DNA of 64,000 nucleotides from Haloarchaeobius salinus. GTDB taxonomy: Archaea > Halobacteriota > Halobacteria > Halobacteriales > Natrialbaceae. Where the stretch lies: positions 372,001 through 436,000 of the forward strand of contig NZ_JANHAU010000001.1 in assembly GCF_024464185.1 (NCBI RefSeq), in the 5' to 3' direction. Position 1 is the stretch's first letter. Every line of letters begins with the position of its first letter. A model generated the notes under the pieces. The model ran no database searches and was not told the origin of the DNA. It worked only from the letters and a program-made list of their open reading frames with translations. Below are positions 7,495 through 15,396 of the stretch, piece after piece. The position numbers and the translations under genes are program-made.

Positions 7495-8373
7495 GTGAAG
7501 GTCGGACTGCTCTACTCGCGCATCCGCCGGGACGAGAAGCTCCTGCTCGCGGAACTGCGCGAACGCGACCACGAGGTCGTCAAGATCGACGTGCGGAAAC
7601 AGCAGTTCGACCTCCACGACGCGCCCGAGTCGTTCGACGGGCTCGACGTGGTGCTCGACCGCTGCATGGCGACCTCGCGGAGCCTCTACGCGACGCAGTT
7701 CTGCGAGGCCTACGGCATCCCGGTCGTCAACGCGGCCGAGACCGCCGAGGTCTGCGCGGACAAGGCGAAGACGAGCCTCGCGCTCGCGAACGCGGGCGTC
7801 CCCACGCCCGAGACGAAGGTCGCGTTCACCACGGACGCCGCGCTCTCCGCCATCGAGTCGTTCGGCTACCCCTGCGTCCTCAAGCCGGTCGTCGGCTCGT
7901 GGGGTCGGCTGCTGGCGAAGGTCGAGTCGCGCTCGGCCGCCGAGGCCATCCTCGAGCACAAGGCGACGCTCGGCCACTACGAGCACTCGGTGTTCTACGT
8001 CCAGGAGTTCGTCGGCAAGCCGGACCGCGACCTGCGCGTGCTCGCCACCGACGGCGAGCCCGTCGCGGCGATGGCGCGCTCGTCGGACCACTGGCTCACG
8101 AACGCCGCCAAGGGCGCGGAGACGGCGGAGTTCGACCTCGACGACGAGGTCCGCGAGCTCGTCCAGCGCGCCAGCGACGCGGTCGGCGGCGGCCTGCTCG
8201 GCGTCGACCTCATGGAGACCGACGAGGGCGGCTACACCGTCCACGAGGTCAACCACACGGTCGAGTTCAAGTCGCTCAACGACGCGACCGCCGTCGACGT
8301 GCCGGCGAAGGTCGTCGACTGGCTCGAGTCGGTCGTCGAGCCCGGACTGGAGGCCGCGGAGGTGACGGCGTAG
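7495..8373 (+). CDS. argX: Glutamate-ArgW ligase (ArgX/LysX, ATP-grasp)
   Basis: The enzyme uses ATP to link the amino group of glutamate to the C-terminal Glu of ArgW, starting carrier-protein-bound ornithine synthesis. The RimK-like ATP-grasp fold is shown by KVGLLYSRIRRDEK at the N-terminus, the PCVLKPVVGSWGRLL ATP-binding segment (about residue 130) and VNHTVEFKSLN near the C-terminus. I start at the GTG at 7495 (VKVGLLYS); a GTG at 7486 would add only three residues. The last codon runs into argC (TAGTG), implying coupled translation. Sequence alone cannot exclude that alpha-aminoadipate is also used. Confidence 0.93.
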   Translation: MKVGLLYSRIRRDEKLLLAELRERDHEVVKIDVRKQQFDLHDAPESFDGLDVVLDRCMATSRSLYATQFCEAYGIPVVNAAETAEVCADKAKTSLALANAGVPTPETKVAFTTDAALSAIESFGYPCVLKPVVGSWGRLLAKVESRSAAEAILEHKATLGHYEHSVFYVQEFVGKPDRDLRVLATDGEPVAAMARSSDHWLTNAAKGAETAEFDLDDEVRELVQRASDAVGGGLLGVDLMETDEGGYTVHEVNHTVEFKSLNDATAVDVPAKVVDWLESVVEPGLEAAEVTA

Positions 8374-9446
8374 TGGGGACCACCGCTGCGACCGACGCCG
8401 ACACGGACGCGGAGACGAAGACCGCCGGCGTCGTCGGCGGCTCCGGCTTCGCCGGCGGGGAGCTCCTGCGCCTGCTCGACGGCCACCCGAACTTCGAGCT
8501 CGTGCAGGCGACGAGCCGCGAGTATGCCGGCAAGTCCATCGGCGGCGTCCACCCGAACCTCCGGGGGCGCGAACTCCGCTTCTCGGAGCCCTCGGACCTC
8601 GAATCGGTCGACGTGCTGTTCACGGCGACGCCCCACGGCGTCACGATGGAGTACGTCGACGACTACCTCGACGCCGCGGACCTGCTCGTCGACCTCTCGG
8701 CGGACTTCCGCCTCGCCACCGAGGGACAGTACGACGAGTGGTACGACGGCCACACATCCCCCGAGTACCTTGACGTGGCCGAGTACGCGCTGCCCGAACT
8801 GAACCGCGAGAACCTGCAGGATGCGGACATCATCGCCTCCGGCGGCTGCAACGCGACGGCGACGCTGCTCGGGCTGAAACCGCTCGCCGACGCGGGCGTT
8901 CTGGACGACGCACACGTCGTCGTGGACGTGAAGGTCGGCAGCAGCGAGGGCGGCGCGGGCGGCGGCGCGGCCTCCAGCCACGCCGAGCGCTCGGGCGTCG
9001 TCCGCCCGTACGCGCCGACGGGACACCGTCACGAGGCCGAGATCGAGGAGTGGCTCGGGCTCTCCGTCTCGTTCACCTGCCACGCCGTCGACATGGTGCG
9101 TGGCGCGAGCGCGACCTGCCACGTGTTCCCCGACGGCCCCGTCTCGAAGAAGGACCTCTGGACGGCCTACCGCGGCGCGTACGAGGCGGAGCCGTTCGTC
9201 CGCCTCGTCGCCGGCGGCTCGGGTTCGTACCGCTACCCCGAACCGAAGGCCGTCGCCGGCACGAACTACGCCGACGTGGGGTTCGAACTCGACCCCGGGA
9301 ACAAGCGGGTCGTGGTGTTCTCGGCCATCGACAACGTGATGAAGGGCTCGGCCGGGCAGGCGGTCCACGCCGCCAACGTCGCGCTCGGCTTCGACGAGAC
9401 GGCGGGACTCGAGTTCGCGGGGCTGCACCCCGTGGGGAGTCCGTAG
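8373..9446 (+). CDS. argC: ArgW-glutamyl-phosphate reductase (ArgC/LysY)
   Basis: The enzyme reduces the ArgW-bound gamma-glutamyl phosphate to the semialdehyde using NADPH. The 357-residue protein carries a dinucleotide-binding turn GVVGGSGFAGGELL (about residues 16-29), the catalytic-cysteine motif ASGGCNATATL (about residue 160) and the C-terminal AIDNVMKGSAGQAV common to ArgC enzymes. The GTG start shares one base with the argX stop. About 15 acidic residues precede the Rossmann fold. It is followed directly by argB with no gap. Confidence 0.94.
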   Translation: MGTTAATDADTDAETKTAGVVGGSGFAGGELLRLLDGHPNFELVQATSREYAGKSIGGVHPNLRGRELRFSEPSDLESVDVLFTATPHGVTMEYVDDYLDAADLLVDLSADFRLATEGQYDEWYDGHTSPEYLDVAEYALPELNRENLQDADIIASGGCNATATLLGLKPLADAGVLDDAHVVVDVKVGSSEGGAGGGAASSHAERSGVVRPYAPTGHRHEAEIEEWLGLSVSFTCHAVDMVRGASATCHVFPDGPVSKKDLWTAYRGAYEAEPFVRLVAGGSGSYRYPEPKAVAGTNYADVGFELDPGNKRVVVFSAIDNVMKGSAGQAVHAANVALGFDETAGLEFAGLHPVGSP

Positions 9447-10304
9447 ATGGCGGTTGTCGTCAAGGTCGGCGGCGCACGCGCGGTCGACCCCCAGGGTGCA
9501 CTGGCCGACGTGGCCGACCTCGTCGAGTCGGGCGAGCAGGTCGTCGTCGTCCACGGCGGCTCCACCGCGGTCGACGAGACGCTCGAATCGCTCGGCATGG
9601 AGCCCGAGTACGTCGAGACGCCCGGCGGCGTCGTCGGGCGGTTCACCGACGAAGAGACCATCGAGGTGTTCCAGATGGTCATGCCCGGGAAGCTCAACAC
9701 CGGGCTCGTCGAGTCGCTCCAGAGCGAGGGCGTGAACGCGGTCGGGCTCTCCGGTGTCGACGGCGGCCTGCTCGAAGGGCCGCGCAAGTCCGCCGTCCGC
9801 GTCCTCGAAGACGGGAAGAAGAAGATCCGCCGCGGCGACCACTCCGGCACCATCGAGTCGGTGAACGTCGACCTCCTCGACACCCTGCTTTCCGGGGGGT
9901 ACACGCCCGTCGTGACCGTCCCGATGCTCGGCGCGGAGGGCGACGGCACCTACACCGCGGTCAACGCCGACGCCGACCGCGCCGCCGCCGCCGTCGCTGG
10001 CGCACTCGGCGCGGACCTCGTCGTCCTCACCGACGTCTCCGGCGTCTACGCGGACCCCGAGGACGAGTCGACGCGCATCGACAGCGTCGAGACGGCAGCC
10101 GACTGGGACGCGCTCGAAACCGCGGCGGAGGGATTCATGACCCGGAAGGTGCTCGCGGCCGAGGAGGCGCTCTCCGGCGGCGCGTCGTCGGTCGTCGTCG
10201 CCACCGCGAACGCCGACGCACCCATCCAGTCCGCGCTTTCGGGCGACGGGACGACGCTGCTGCCGAGCGCGCTGGATGACGAGAAGAAGGAGGTGAGCCG
10301 GTAG
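9447..10304 (+). CDS. argB: ArgW-glutamate kinase (ArgB/LysZ)
   Basis: This amino-acid kinase of 285 residues phosphorylates the gamma-carboxylate of ArgW-bound glutamate. The family fold is seen in VVKVGGA at the N-terminus, VVVHGGSTAVDE (about residue 35), GLSGVDGGL (about residue 98) and the ATP-site region DADRAAAAVAGALGADLVVLTDV (as blocks around residues 173-194). Its ATG follows the argC stop immediately and argD follows its own stop immediately, so argC, argB and argD are packed without spacers. Confidence 0.94.
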   Translation: MAVVVKVGGARAVDPQGALADVADLVESGEQVVVVHGGSTAVDETLESLGMEPEYVETPGGVVGRFTDEETIEVFQMVMPGKLNTGLVESLQSEGVNAVGLSGVDGGLLEGPRKSAVRVLEDGKKKIRRGDHSGTIESVNVDLLDTLLSGGYTPVVTVPMLGAEGDGTYTAVNADADRAAAAVAGALGADLVVLTDVSGVYADPEDESTRIDSVETAADWDALETAAEGFMTRKVLAAEEALSGGASSVVVATANADAPIQSALSGDGTTLLPSALDDEKKEVSR

Positions 10305-11438
10305 ATGCCCGCCGACTTCGTCTTCTCGCGCAAGCCCATCACCATCGAGCGCGGCGAGGACGTGTACCTCTACGACGACTCGGGGACCGAGTACCTGGAC
10401 ATGGGCGCGAGCTACGCCTGCGTCCCCGCCGGCCACGGTCACCCGGACATCGTCGAGGCCGCACAGTCACAGCTCGCCGACCTGACGTTCGTGCAGGGTT
10501 CGTACCCGACGAGCGCCCGCGACGAGCTGTACGAGAAGCTGTCGTCGGTCGCGCCGCCGGGGCTGGACAACGTCTGGCTCTGCAACTCCGGCACCGAGGC
10601 CAACGAGGCGGCGCTGAAGTTCGCCCGGAGCGCGACGGAGGGTACAAAATTCGTCGCGACGAAGCGCGGCTTCCACGGCCGGACGATGGGCGCGCTGTCG
10701 ACGACGTGGAAGCCGAAGTACCGGAAACCGTTCGAGCCGCTACTGGACGACGTCGAGTTCGTGGACTACGGCGACGGCGAGGCCATCGCCGAGGCGGTCG
10801 ACGACGACACCGCGGCGGTCATCCTCGAACCCGTCCAGGGCGAGGGCGGCGTCAACCCGAGCACGACGGCGTTCCTGCAGGCCGCCCGCGAGGCGACCGA
10901 TGACCACGGCGCGGCGCTCGTCTTCGACGAGGTCCAGACCGGCCTCGGCAGGACGGGGACGTTCTGGGCCTGCGAGGCCGCCGGCGTCACGCCCGACGTG
11001 GTGACGACGGCGAAGGGGCTCGCCAACGGCCTGCCGATGGGCGCGACGCTCTGTGCCGACTGGGTCGCCGAGGAATCGGGCCCGCACGGCTCGACGTTCT
11101 CGGGTGGCCCCGCCGTCTCCGCGGCGGCGGCGGCGACGCTCGACACCATCGTCGACGACGACCTGCCCGGCAACGCCGCGGCGGTGGGCGACTCCCTCGT
11201 CGACCAGCTCTCGGACCTGCCGGTGCGTGACGTGCGCGGCGAGGGGCTGCTCGTCGGTATCGAGGTCGGACGCGGCGCGAACCGCGTCCTGCGCGACCTC
11301 GCCATCGAGCACGGGATCCTCGCGCTCCCGGCGGGCCGGACCGTCGTGCGTCTGCTCCCGCCGCTGACGATGACCCGGGAGCACGCCGACCAGGTCGTCG
11401 CGGCGCTCGAGGCCACGCTGGAGGTGACGGAGGCGTGA
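10305..11438 (+). CDS. argD: ArgW-glutamate-semialdehyde aminotransferase (ArgD/LysJ)
   Basis: This is a class III PLP-dependent aminotransferase that converts the carrier-bound semialdehyde to carrier-bound ornithine with glutamate as donor. It has 377 residues. Visible marks are CNSGTEANEAALKFAR (cofactor phosphate region, about residue 90), FDEVQTGLGRTG (about residue 207) and the PLP lysine in VVTTAKGLANG (about residue 230). The gene ends in GTGA shared with the argE start, which implies translational coupling. Confidence 0.94.
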   Translation: MPADFVFSRKPITIERGEDVYLYDDSGTEYLDMGASYACVPAGHGHPDIVEAAQSQLADLTFVQGSYPTSARDELYEKLSSVAPPGLDNVWLCNSGTEANEAALKFARSATEGTKFVATKRGFHGRTMGALSTTWKPKYRKPFEPLLDDVEFVDYGDGEAIAEAVDDDTAAVILEPVQGEGGVNPSTTAFLQAAREATDDHGAALVFDEVQTGLGRTGTFWACEAAGVTPDVVTTAKGLANGLPMGATLCADWVAEESGPHGSTFSGGPAVSAAAAATLDTIVDDDLPGNAAAVGDSLVDQLSDLPVRDVRGEGLLVGIEVGRGANRVLRDLAIEHGILALPAGRTVVRLLPPLTMTREHADQVVAALEATLEVTEA

Positions 11439-12556
11439 GCGACGCGGCCGTGGCCGACGGCGGGACGGTCTCCGACGCCGCCGCGCGGGACCTGCTCGAA
11501 TCCATGGTCGCCATCCCCTCGCCGTCGGGCGAGGAGCACGCGGCCGCCGAGCACCTGCGCGACTTCCTGCTGGACCACGGCCGCAGGGCGTGGCTGGACG
11601 ACGTGGGCAACGTCCGGGCACCCGGCGACGATTCGGTGCTGCTGACCTCGCACGTCGACACCGTTCCGGGAGACGTGCCCGTCGGTATCGAGACCCCCAG
11701 CGCCGGCGACACCGAGGACCCTATCCCGTGGGGAGGCGGCGACGAGGCACCCCAGAATGCCGCCGTCCTCCGGGGTCGGGGCAGCGTCGACGCGACCGGC
11801 CCGCTCTGTGCGATGGCCGTCGCGGCGGTGCGGACCGGCGTCTCCTTCGCCGGCGTCGTCGGCGAGGAGACCGACTCCCGCGGCGCGCGCCACCTGGTCG
11901 CCGACCGCGAGGCACCCGACGCGGTCGTCAACGGTGAGCCCTCGGGCTGGGACGCCGTGACGCTCGGCTACCGCGGCTTCCTCGCCGGGACCTACCGCGC
12001 CGAGACCGAGGCGGGCCACAGCTCGCGCCCGGAAGCGAACGCCATCCAGCACGCGATGTCGTGGTGGAACCGGGTCGAACGCGCGTTCGAGTCAGGCGAC
12101 GACGCCGTCTTCGAGTCGGTGACGGCCAAGCCGGTCGACGTCTCCGGCGGCGTCGCCGACGACGGGCTGTCCGTCGCAGCGGAGATGTCGGTGCAGTTCC
12201 GCATCCCGCCGGGCAGCAGCGCGGCCGGGATACGCGAGACGGTCGAGGCAGAACTCGCCGACGGCGCGGGTACAATCGAGTGGCGCGACGCCATCCCGCC
12301 CGTGCTCGACAGCCCGCGCAGCGAGGTCGGGCGCGCGTTCCGCGTCGGCATCCGAGAGCGAGGGGGCTCCCCTCGCCTCCTCAAGAAGACCGGAACGGCC
12401 GACGTGAACCTGTTCGCCGGCGCGTGGGACTGCCCGATGGCCACCTACGGCCCGGGTGACTCCGCACTCGACCACGCCCCGGACGAACGCCTCGCACTGC
12501 CCGAGTACGACCGCGCCATCGCGGTCCTCGAGACCGTCTGCGACGACCTGCAATGA
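11435..12556 (+). CDS. argE: ArgW-ornithine hydrolase (ArgE/LysK, M20 family)
   Basis: This zinc peptidase of the M20 family releases ornithine from the C-terminal Glu of ArgW, regenerating the carrier. It has 373 residues from a GTG that overlaps the argD stop. Metal-ligand motifs are LLTSHVDTVPGD (about residue 70), GRGSVDATGPL (about residue 112) and VVGEETDSRGARHL (about residue 140); the late GTADVNLFAGAW segment is also typical. The acidic N-terminal 18 residues are not conserved in the family. An ATGA overlap joins it to argF. Confidence 0.93.
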   Translation: MSDAAVADGGTVSDAAARDLLESMVAIPSPSGEEHAAAEHLRDFLLDHGRRAWLDDVGNVRAPGDDSVLLTSHVDTVPGDVPVGIETPSAGDTEDPIPWGGGDEAPQNAAVLRGRGSVDATGPLCAMAVAAVRTGVSFAGVVGEETDSRGARHLVADREAPDAVVNGEPSGWDAVTLGYRGFLAGTYRAETEAGHSSRPEANAIQHAMSWWNRVERAFESGDDAVFESVTAKPVDVSGGVADDGLSVAAEMSVQFRIPPGSSAAGIRETVEAELADGAGTIEWRDAIPPVLDSPRSEVGRAFRVGIRERGGSPRLLKKTGTADVNLFAGAWDCPMATYGPGDSALDHAPDERLALPEYDRAIAVLETVCDDLQ

Positions 12557-13488
12557 GCACACACACCGACGTGACATCCACGAACCCAGCACAGCCACCG
12601 AAGCACTTCCTCACCGTCGACGACCTGTCGGCGGCCGAGCTCCAGTCCGTCCTCGATCTCGCGGCCGAGTACAAGGCCGCCGTCGAGAACGGCGAGTCAC
12701 ACGGCGACCTCGGGGGCAAGACGCTCGCGATGCTGTTCGAGAAGCCCTCGACGCGCACCCGCGTCTCCTTCGAGACGGGGATGACCCAGCTCGGCGGCCA
12801 CGCCGTCTTCCTCGGTCCGGAGGACACACAGCTCGACCGGGGCGAGCCGGTGAAGGACACCGCCCGCGCGCTCTCTGGCTACGTCGACGCCATCATGGCC
12901 CGCGTGTTCGACCACGACGACCTGACCGAGCTCGCGGCGTACGCCGAGGTGCCCGTCGTCAACGGCCTGACCGACGACGCGCACCCGTGCCAGACGCTCG
13001 CCGACCTGCTGACCATCCAGGAGCTGTTCGGCGGCTTCGAGGACGTGACGGCTGCCTGGGTCGGCGACGGCAACAACGTCGCCAGCTCGTTCGCCGTCGG
13101 CTGTGCGATGGTCGGCATCGACCTCACCGTCGCCTGTCCCGACGGCCACGGGCTGGACGACGAGGTGCTCGACGCGGCGGCCGAGGCGGGGTCGGCACCG
13201 ACGGTGACGACCGACCCGGAGGCCGCGGTCGCCGACGCCGACGTGGTCTACACCGACGTCTGGGTGAGCATGGGCGAGGACGACGCGAAGGTCGACGACT
13301 TCGACGGCTTCACCCTCGATTCGGCGCTGCTCGCGGGCACCGACGCGAAGGTGATGCACTGTCTCCCGGCGGTCCGCGGCCAGGAGATAACCGACGACAC
13401 CATCGAGAGCGAGCGCTCGGTCGTCTGGCAGCAGGCGGAGAACCGGATGCACGCCCAGAAGGCGCTGCTCGCGACGCTCGTCGGGTAG
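12553..13488 (+). CDS. argF: Ornithine carbamoyltransferase
   Basis: The enzyme transfers a carbamoyl group to ornithine, giving citrulline for ArgG. The 311-residue protein has the carbamoyl-phosphate motif EKPSTRTRVSFE (about residue 57), AHPCQTLADL (about residue 145) and the ornithine-site motif MHCLPAVRGQE (about residue 273). It ends the operon. Its TAG directly abuts the stop of the convergent membrane gene (TAGCTA), leaving no intergenic space for a terminator. Confidence 0.96.
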   Translation: MSTHTDVTSTNPAQPPKHFLTVDDLSAAELQSVLDLAAEYKAAVENGESHGDLGGKTLAMLFEKPSTRTRVSFETGMTQLGGHAVFLGPEDTQLDRGEPVKDTARALSGYVDAIMARVFDHDDLTELAAYAEVPVVNGLTDDAHPCQTLADLLTIQELFGGFEDVTAAWVGDGNNVASSFAVGCAMVGIDLTVACPDGHGLDDEVLDAAAEAGSAPTVTTDPEAAVADADVVYTDVWVSMGEDDAKVDDFDGFTLDSALLAGTDAKVMHCLPAVRGQEITDDTIESERSVVWQQAENRMHAQKALLATLVG

Positions 13489-13989
13489 CTACGGCGCGTC
13501 GACCGCACCCTCGCCGGCGAGGCGGGCGAACGCCGCCAGGAACAGCCCGAGCAGCAGGCCGTAGACGACGTGGCCCACCAGCGGCATCCTCGCGAGGTTC
13601 GGGAGCGGGAGGTCGGCCCCGAAACCGACGCCGTTGAGCCACAGCGGCCAGAGGAAGACGATGTTCACCGCCCAGAGCGCCACCGCGTAGGCGAGGGCGA
13701 GGCCGACACCGCCGTGGTACTTCCAGACGTGCTGTCGGAGCGGTGGCCGGTCGACGAGGAGGCCGAACAGTGCGCCGAAGACGACGCTGTGGAGGATGTG
13801 TGCGACCCACCCGACGGTCAGGCTCGGATCGCCGAGCGTGTACATCGCTCCGATGGCGGTCATGCGCTGCAGCCGGAACTGGATGAGCAGTCCGAAGGCG
13901 ACGCCGGCGAGCAGTCCGGCGGCTCCCGCCCGGAGGAGGAGGCTGTCGGTCCTGTCGACATCGTCGCTCACGTCGGTCGTAGTCGACAT
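13489..13989 (-). CDS. Haloarchaeal four-helix membrane protein, paralog A
   Basis: The 166-residue protein has an acidic cytoplasmic N-terminus of about 18 residues and four or more hydrophobic segments. The pattern (small-residue-rich helix; VGWVAHILHSVVFGALFG; GVGLALAYAVALWAVN; a WPLWLNGVGFGADLPLPN loop; GHVVYGLLLG) closely matches the next gene on the same strand, so the two are paralogs from a tandem duplication. I recognise no enzyme motif; the conserved His, Trp and Tyr in the membrane region could matter. The downstream end meets argF with no gap. Confidence 0.72.
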   Translation of the reverse strand: MSTTTDVSDDVDRTDSLLLRAGAAGLLAGVAFGLLIQFRLQRMTAIGAMYTLGDPSLTVGWVAHILHSVVFGALFGLLVDRPPLRQHVWKYHGGVGLALAYAVALWAVNIVFLWPLWLNGVGFGADLPLPNLARMPLVGHVVYGLLLGLFLAAFARLAGEGAVDAP

Positions 13990-14052
13990 GGCTCACAGTT
14001 CACTTCGGCAACAAAAGTTCTCGCCCGGTCGTGTGCCGGGGACGCACCGCCG

Positions 14053-14523
14053 TCAGTCCGCGAACGTGACGAACGGGTACACCAGTCCGAGCACGCCGCC
14101 GTAGACGAGGTGCCCGACGAGGCTCTGGACGTTCACGTTCGGGAGCGCCGGTGCCCCGGCGAAGCCGACGGCCCCGAGCCACACCGGCATCACCAGCACC
14201 GCCAGCACGGCCCACAGGACGACACCGTAGGCGAGCCCGACACCGACGCTCGGCACGAGCGAGTCGAGCTCGACCTGCTGTGCCACGGCGGCGAAGCCGA
14301 CGCCGAGGATGGCCGCGTGGACCATGTGGATCACCCAGCCGGCCGCACCGCCGGAGAGACCGTACATCGCGGGGATGGCGTTCTCGATGACGGGCGTCAT
14401 CTGCATCGTGAGCATGACGCCCATGGCCGCACCGCCGACGAGCCCGCCGACGACGCCGCCCTGCCACGGTTCCATTCGTGTGTTCCGTCCGACTATCGTC
14501 TCGGTGGTTGTCTCGGATGCCAT
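14053..14523 (-). CDS. Haloarchaeal four-helix membrane protein, paralog B
   Basis: This 156-residue protein is the tandem paralog of the 13489-13989 product. GWVIHMVHAAILGVGF, GVGLAYGVVLWAV, MPVWLGAVGFAGAPALPN and GHLVYGGVLGLVYP line up with the same blocks there. I start at the ATG at 14523; an in-frame ATG at 14551 would add nine residues. It lies upstream of paralog A on the same strand, separated by 63 bp that include an A-rich stretch (13993-14015). Function is unknown; an integral membrane location is the only safe statement. Confidence 0.72.
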   Translation of the reverse strand: MASETTTETIVGRNTRMEPWQGGVVGGLVGGAAMGVMLTMQMTPVIENAIPAMYGLSGGAAGWVIHMVHAAILGVGFAAVAQQVELDSLVPSVGVGLAYGVVLWAVLAVLVMPVWLGAVGFAGAPALPNVNVQSLVGHLVYGGVLGLVYPFVTFAD

Positions 14524-14643
14524 ACCGGAGAGGATGCCGTTTGGTAGCATAGCCGTATCTCGGACTGGCGCGACGACCGCATTCGGCCACAATGTTGAAG
14601 TAGGGGAAAAGAGCGAAGGGGCCGAAGCGAGCAGATGTAGACG

Positions 14644-14889
14644 ATGACAGAGCCGCTCCGCGTCCGGGCCGGTGAGCTCGAAGCCGACGAGATACTCACC
14701 GCCCTCCGCGAGGGACGCCGCGTCCGCATCGTCACCGAACTGCTCGGGTCGGACCACGAGGTGACTCTCAGACACGACGGGACCATCTTCTACTGCGACA
14801 CCCCGACGACGCTGCACAAACACGAGACGGAGGACGAGATGCGCCAGTGCATCGAGAACCAGGGGTACGCGCCGACGCGGGAGGAGTAG
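14644..14889 (+). CDS. Small acidic protein of unknown function
   Basis: This 81-residue soluble protein has a pattern of short strands (RVRAGELEADEILTALREGRRVRIVTELLGSDHEVTLRHDGTIFYCD, seen as separate blocks) and a C-terminal helix ending in YAPTREE. Codon use is like that of its neighbours and the frame is clean, so I regard it as real, but I recognise no domain. It lies 120 bp from the divergent membrane paralog B and 58 bp before a winged-helix regulator on the same strand. Confidence 0.62.
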   Translation: MTEPLRVRAGELEADEILTALREGRRVRIVTELLGSDHEVTLRHDGTIFYCDTPTTLHKHETEDEMRQCIENQGYAPTREE

Positions 14890-14947
14890 CCGCGTCGGGG
14901 ATGCCGCGGTGGGTAGCCTTTAGGTCACACCCGCCGTGCGTTCGCCC

Positions 14948-15328
14948 ATGAGCGACGCCTCCCCCGACGACCTCGGCGACCTGCTCGAACAGCCCGAGCC
15001 GGGGTTCCGGCAGGTGATGAGCTGTGTCTTCGGTATCCACGAACACGAGACGCGGACGTACCTGACGCTGCTCGACCAGCCCGGCAGCACCGTCGAGGAG
15101 CTCGCGAACCAGCTCGAGCGCGACCGCAGCAACGTCAACCGGTCGCTCTCGACGCTGCTCGAACGCGGGCTCGTCGAGCGGGAGCGTCGACTGCTCGACT
15201 CCGGCGGCTACGTCTACCAGTACACCGGTGTCGAACTACCCGAGGCCAAGGGGATGCTCCACACCGCGCTCGACGAGTGGACCGAGCACGTCCACGGCGT
15301 CATCGAGACGTTCGACGGCGAGGCCTGA
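14948..15328 (+). CDS. Winged-helix transcriptional regulator
   Basis: This 126-residue regulator has a helix-turn-helix in the middle: TYLTLLDQPGSTVEELANQL, then ERDRSNVNRSLSTLLERGLVERE as recognition helix and wing entry, and a wing around LLDSGGYVYQYTGV. This resembles TrmB/MarR-like haloarchaeal regulators. The C-terminal helix may dimerise. The ATG at 14948 is supported by CCTTTAGG (14917-14924) about 27 nt upstream. Its target is unknown; the neighbouring thrC and 14644 genes are candidates by position only. Confidence 0.82.
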   Translation: MSDASPDDLGDLLEQPEPGFRQVMSCVFGIHEHETRTYLTLLDQPGSTVEELANQLERDRSNVNRSLSTLLERGLVERERRLLDSGGYVYQYTGVELPEAKGMLHTALDEWTEHVHGVIETFDGEA

Positions 15329-15396
15329 GGCCGCGACGTCGGCATCACTTCGCACGAACCTGCGTCTTTTTCCCCGCGCAGCGCCACCCCCCGACA

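Noticed and set aside
8232-10442. 736-codon open frame opposite argX, argC and argB
   Set aside because: Composition-driven shadow frame; three well-conserved enzymes occupy the other strand without gaps.
7273-12556. Calling these genes a lysine (alpha-aminoadipate) operon
   Set aside because: They are flanked by argG, argH and argF, which makes arginine the likely product; the enzymes of the two pathways are homologous, so names alone would mislead.
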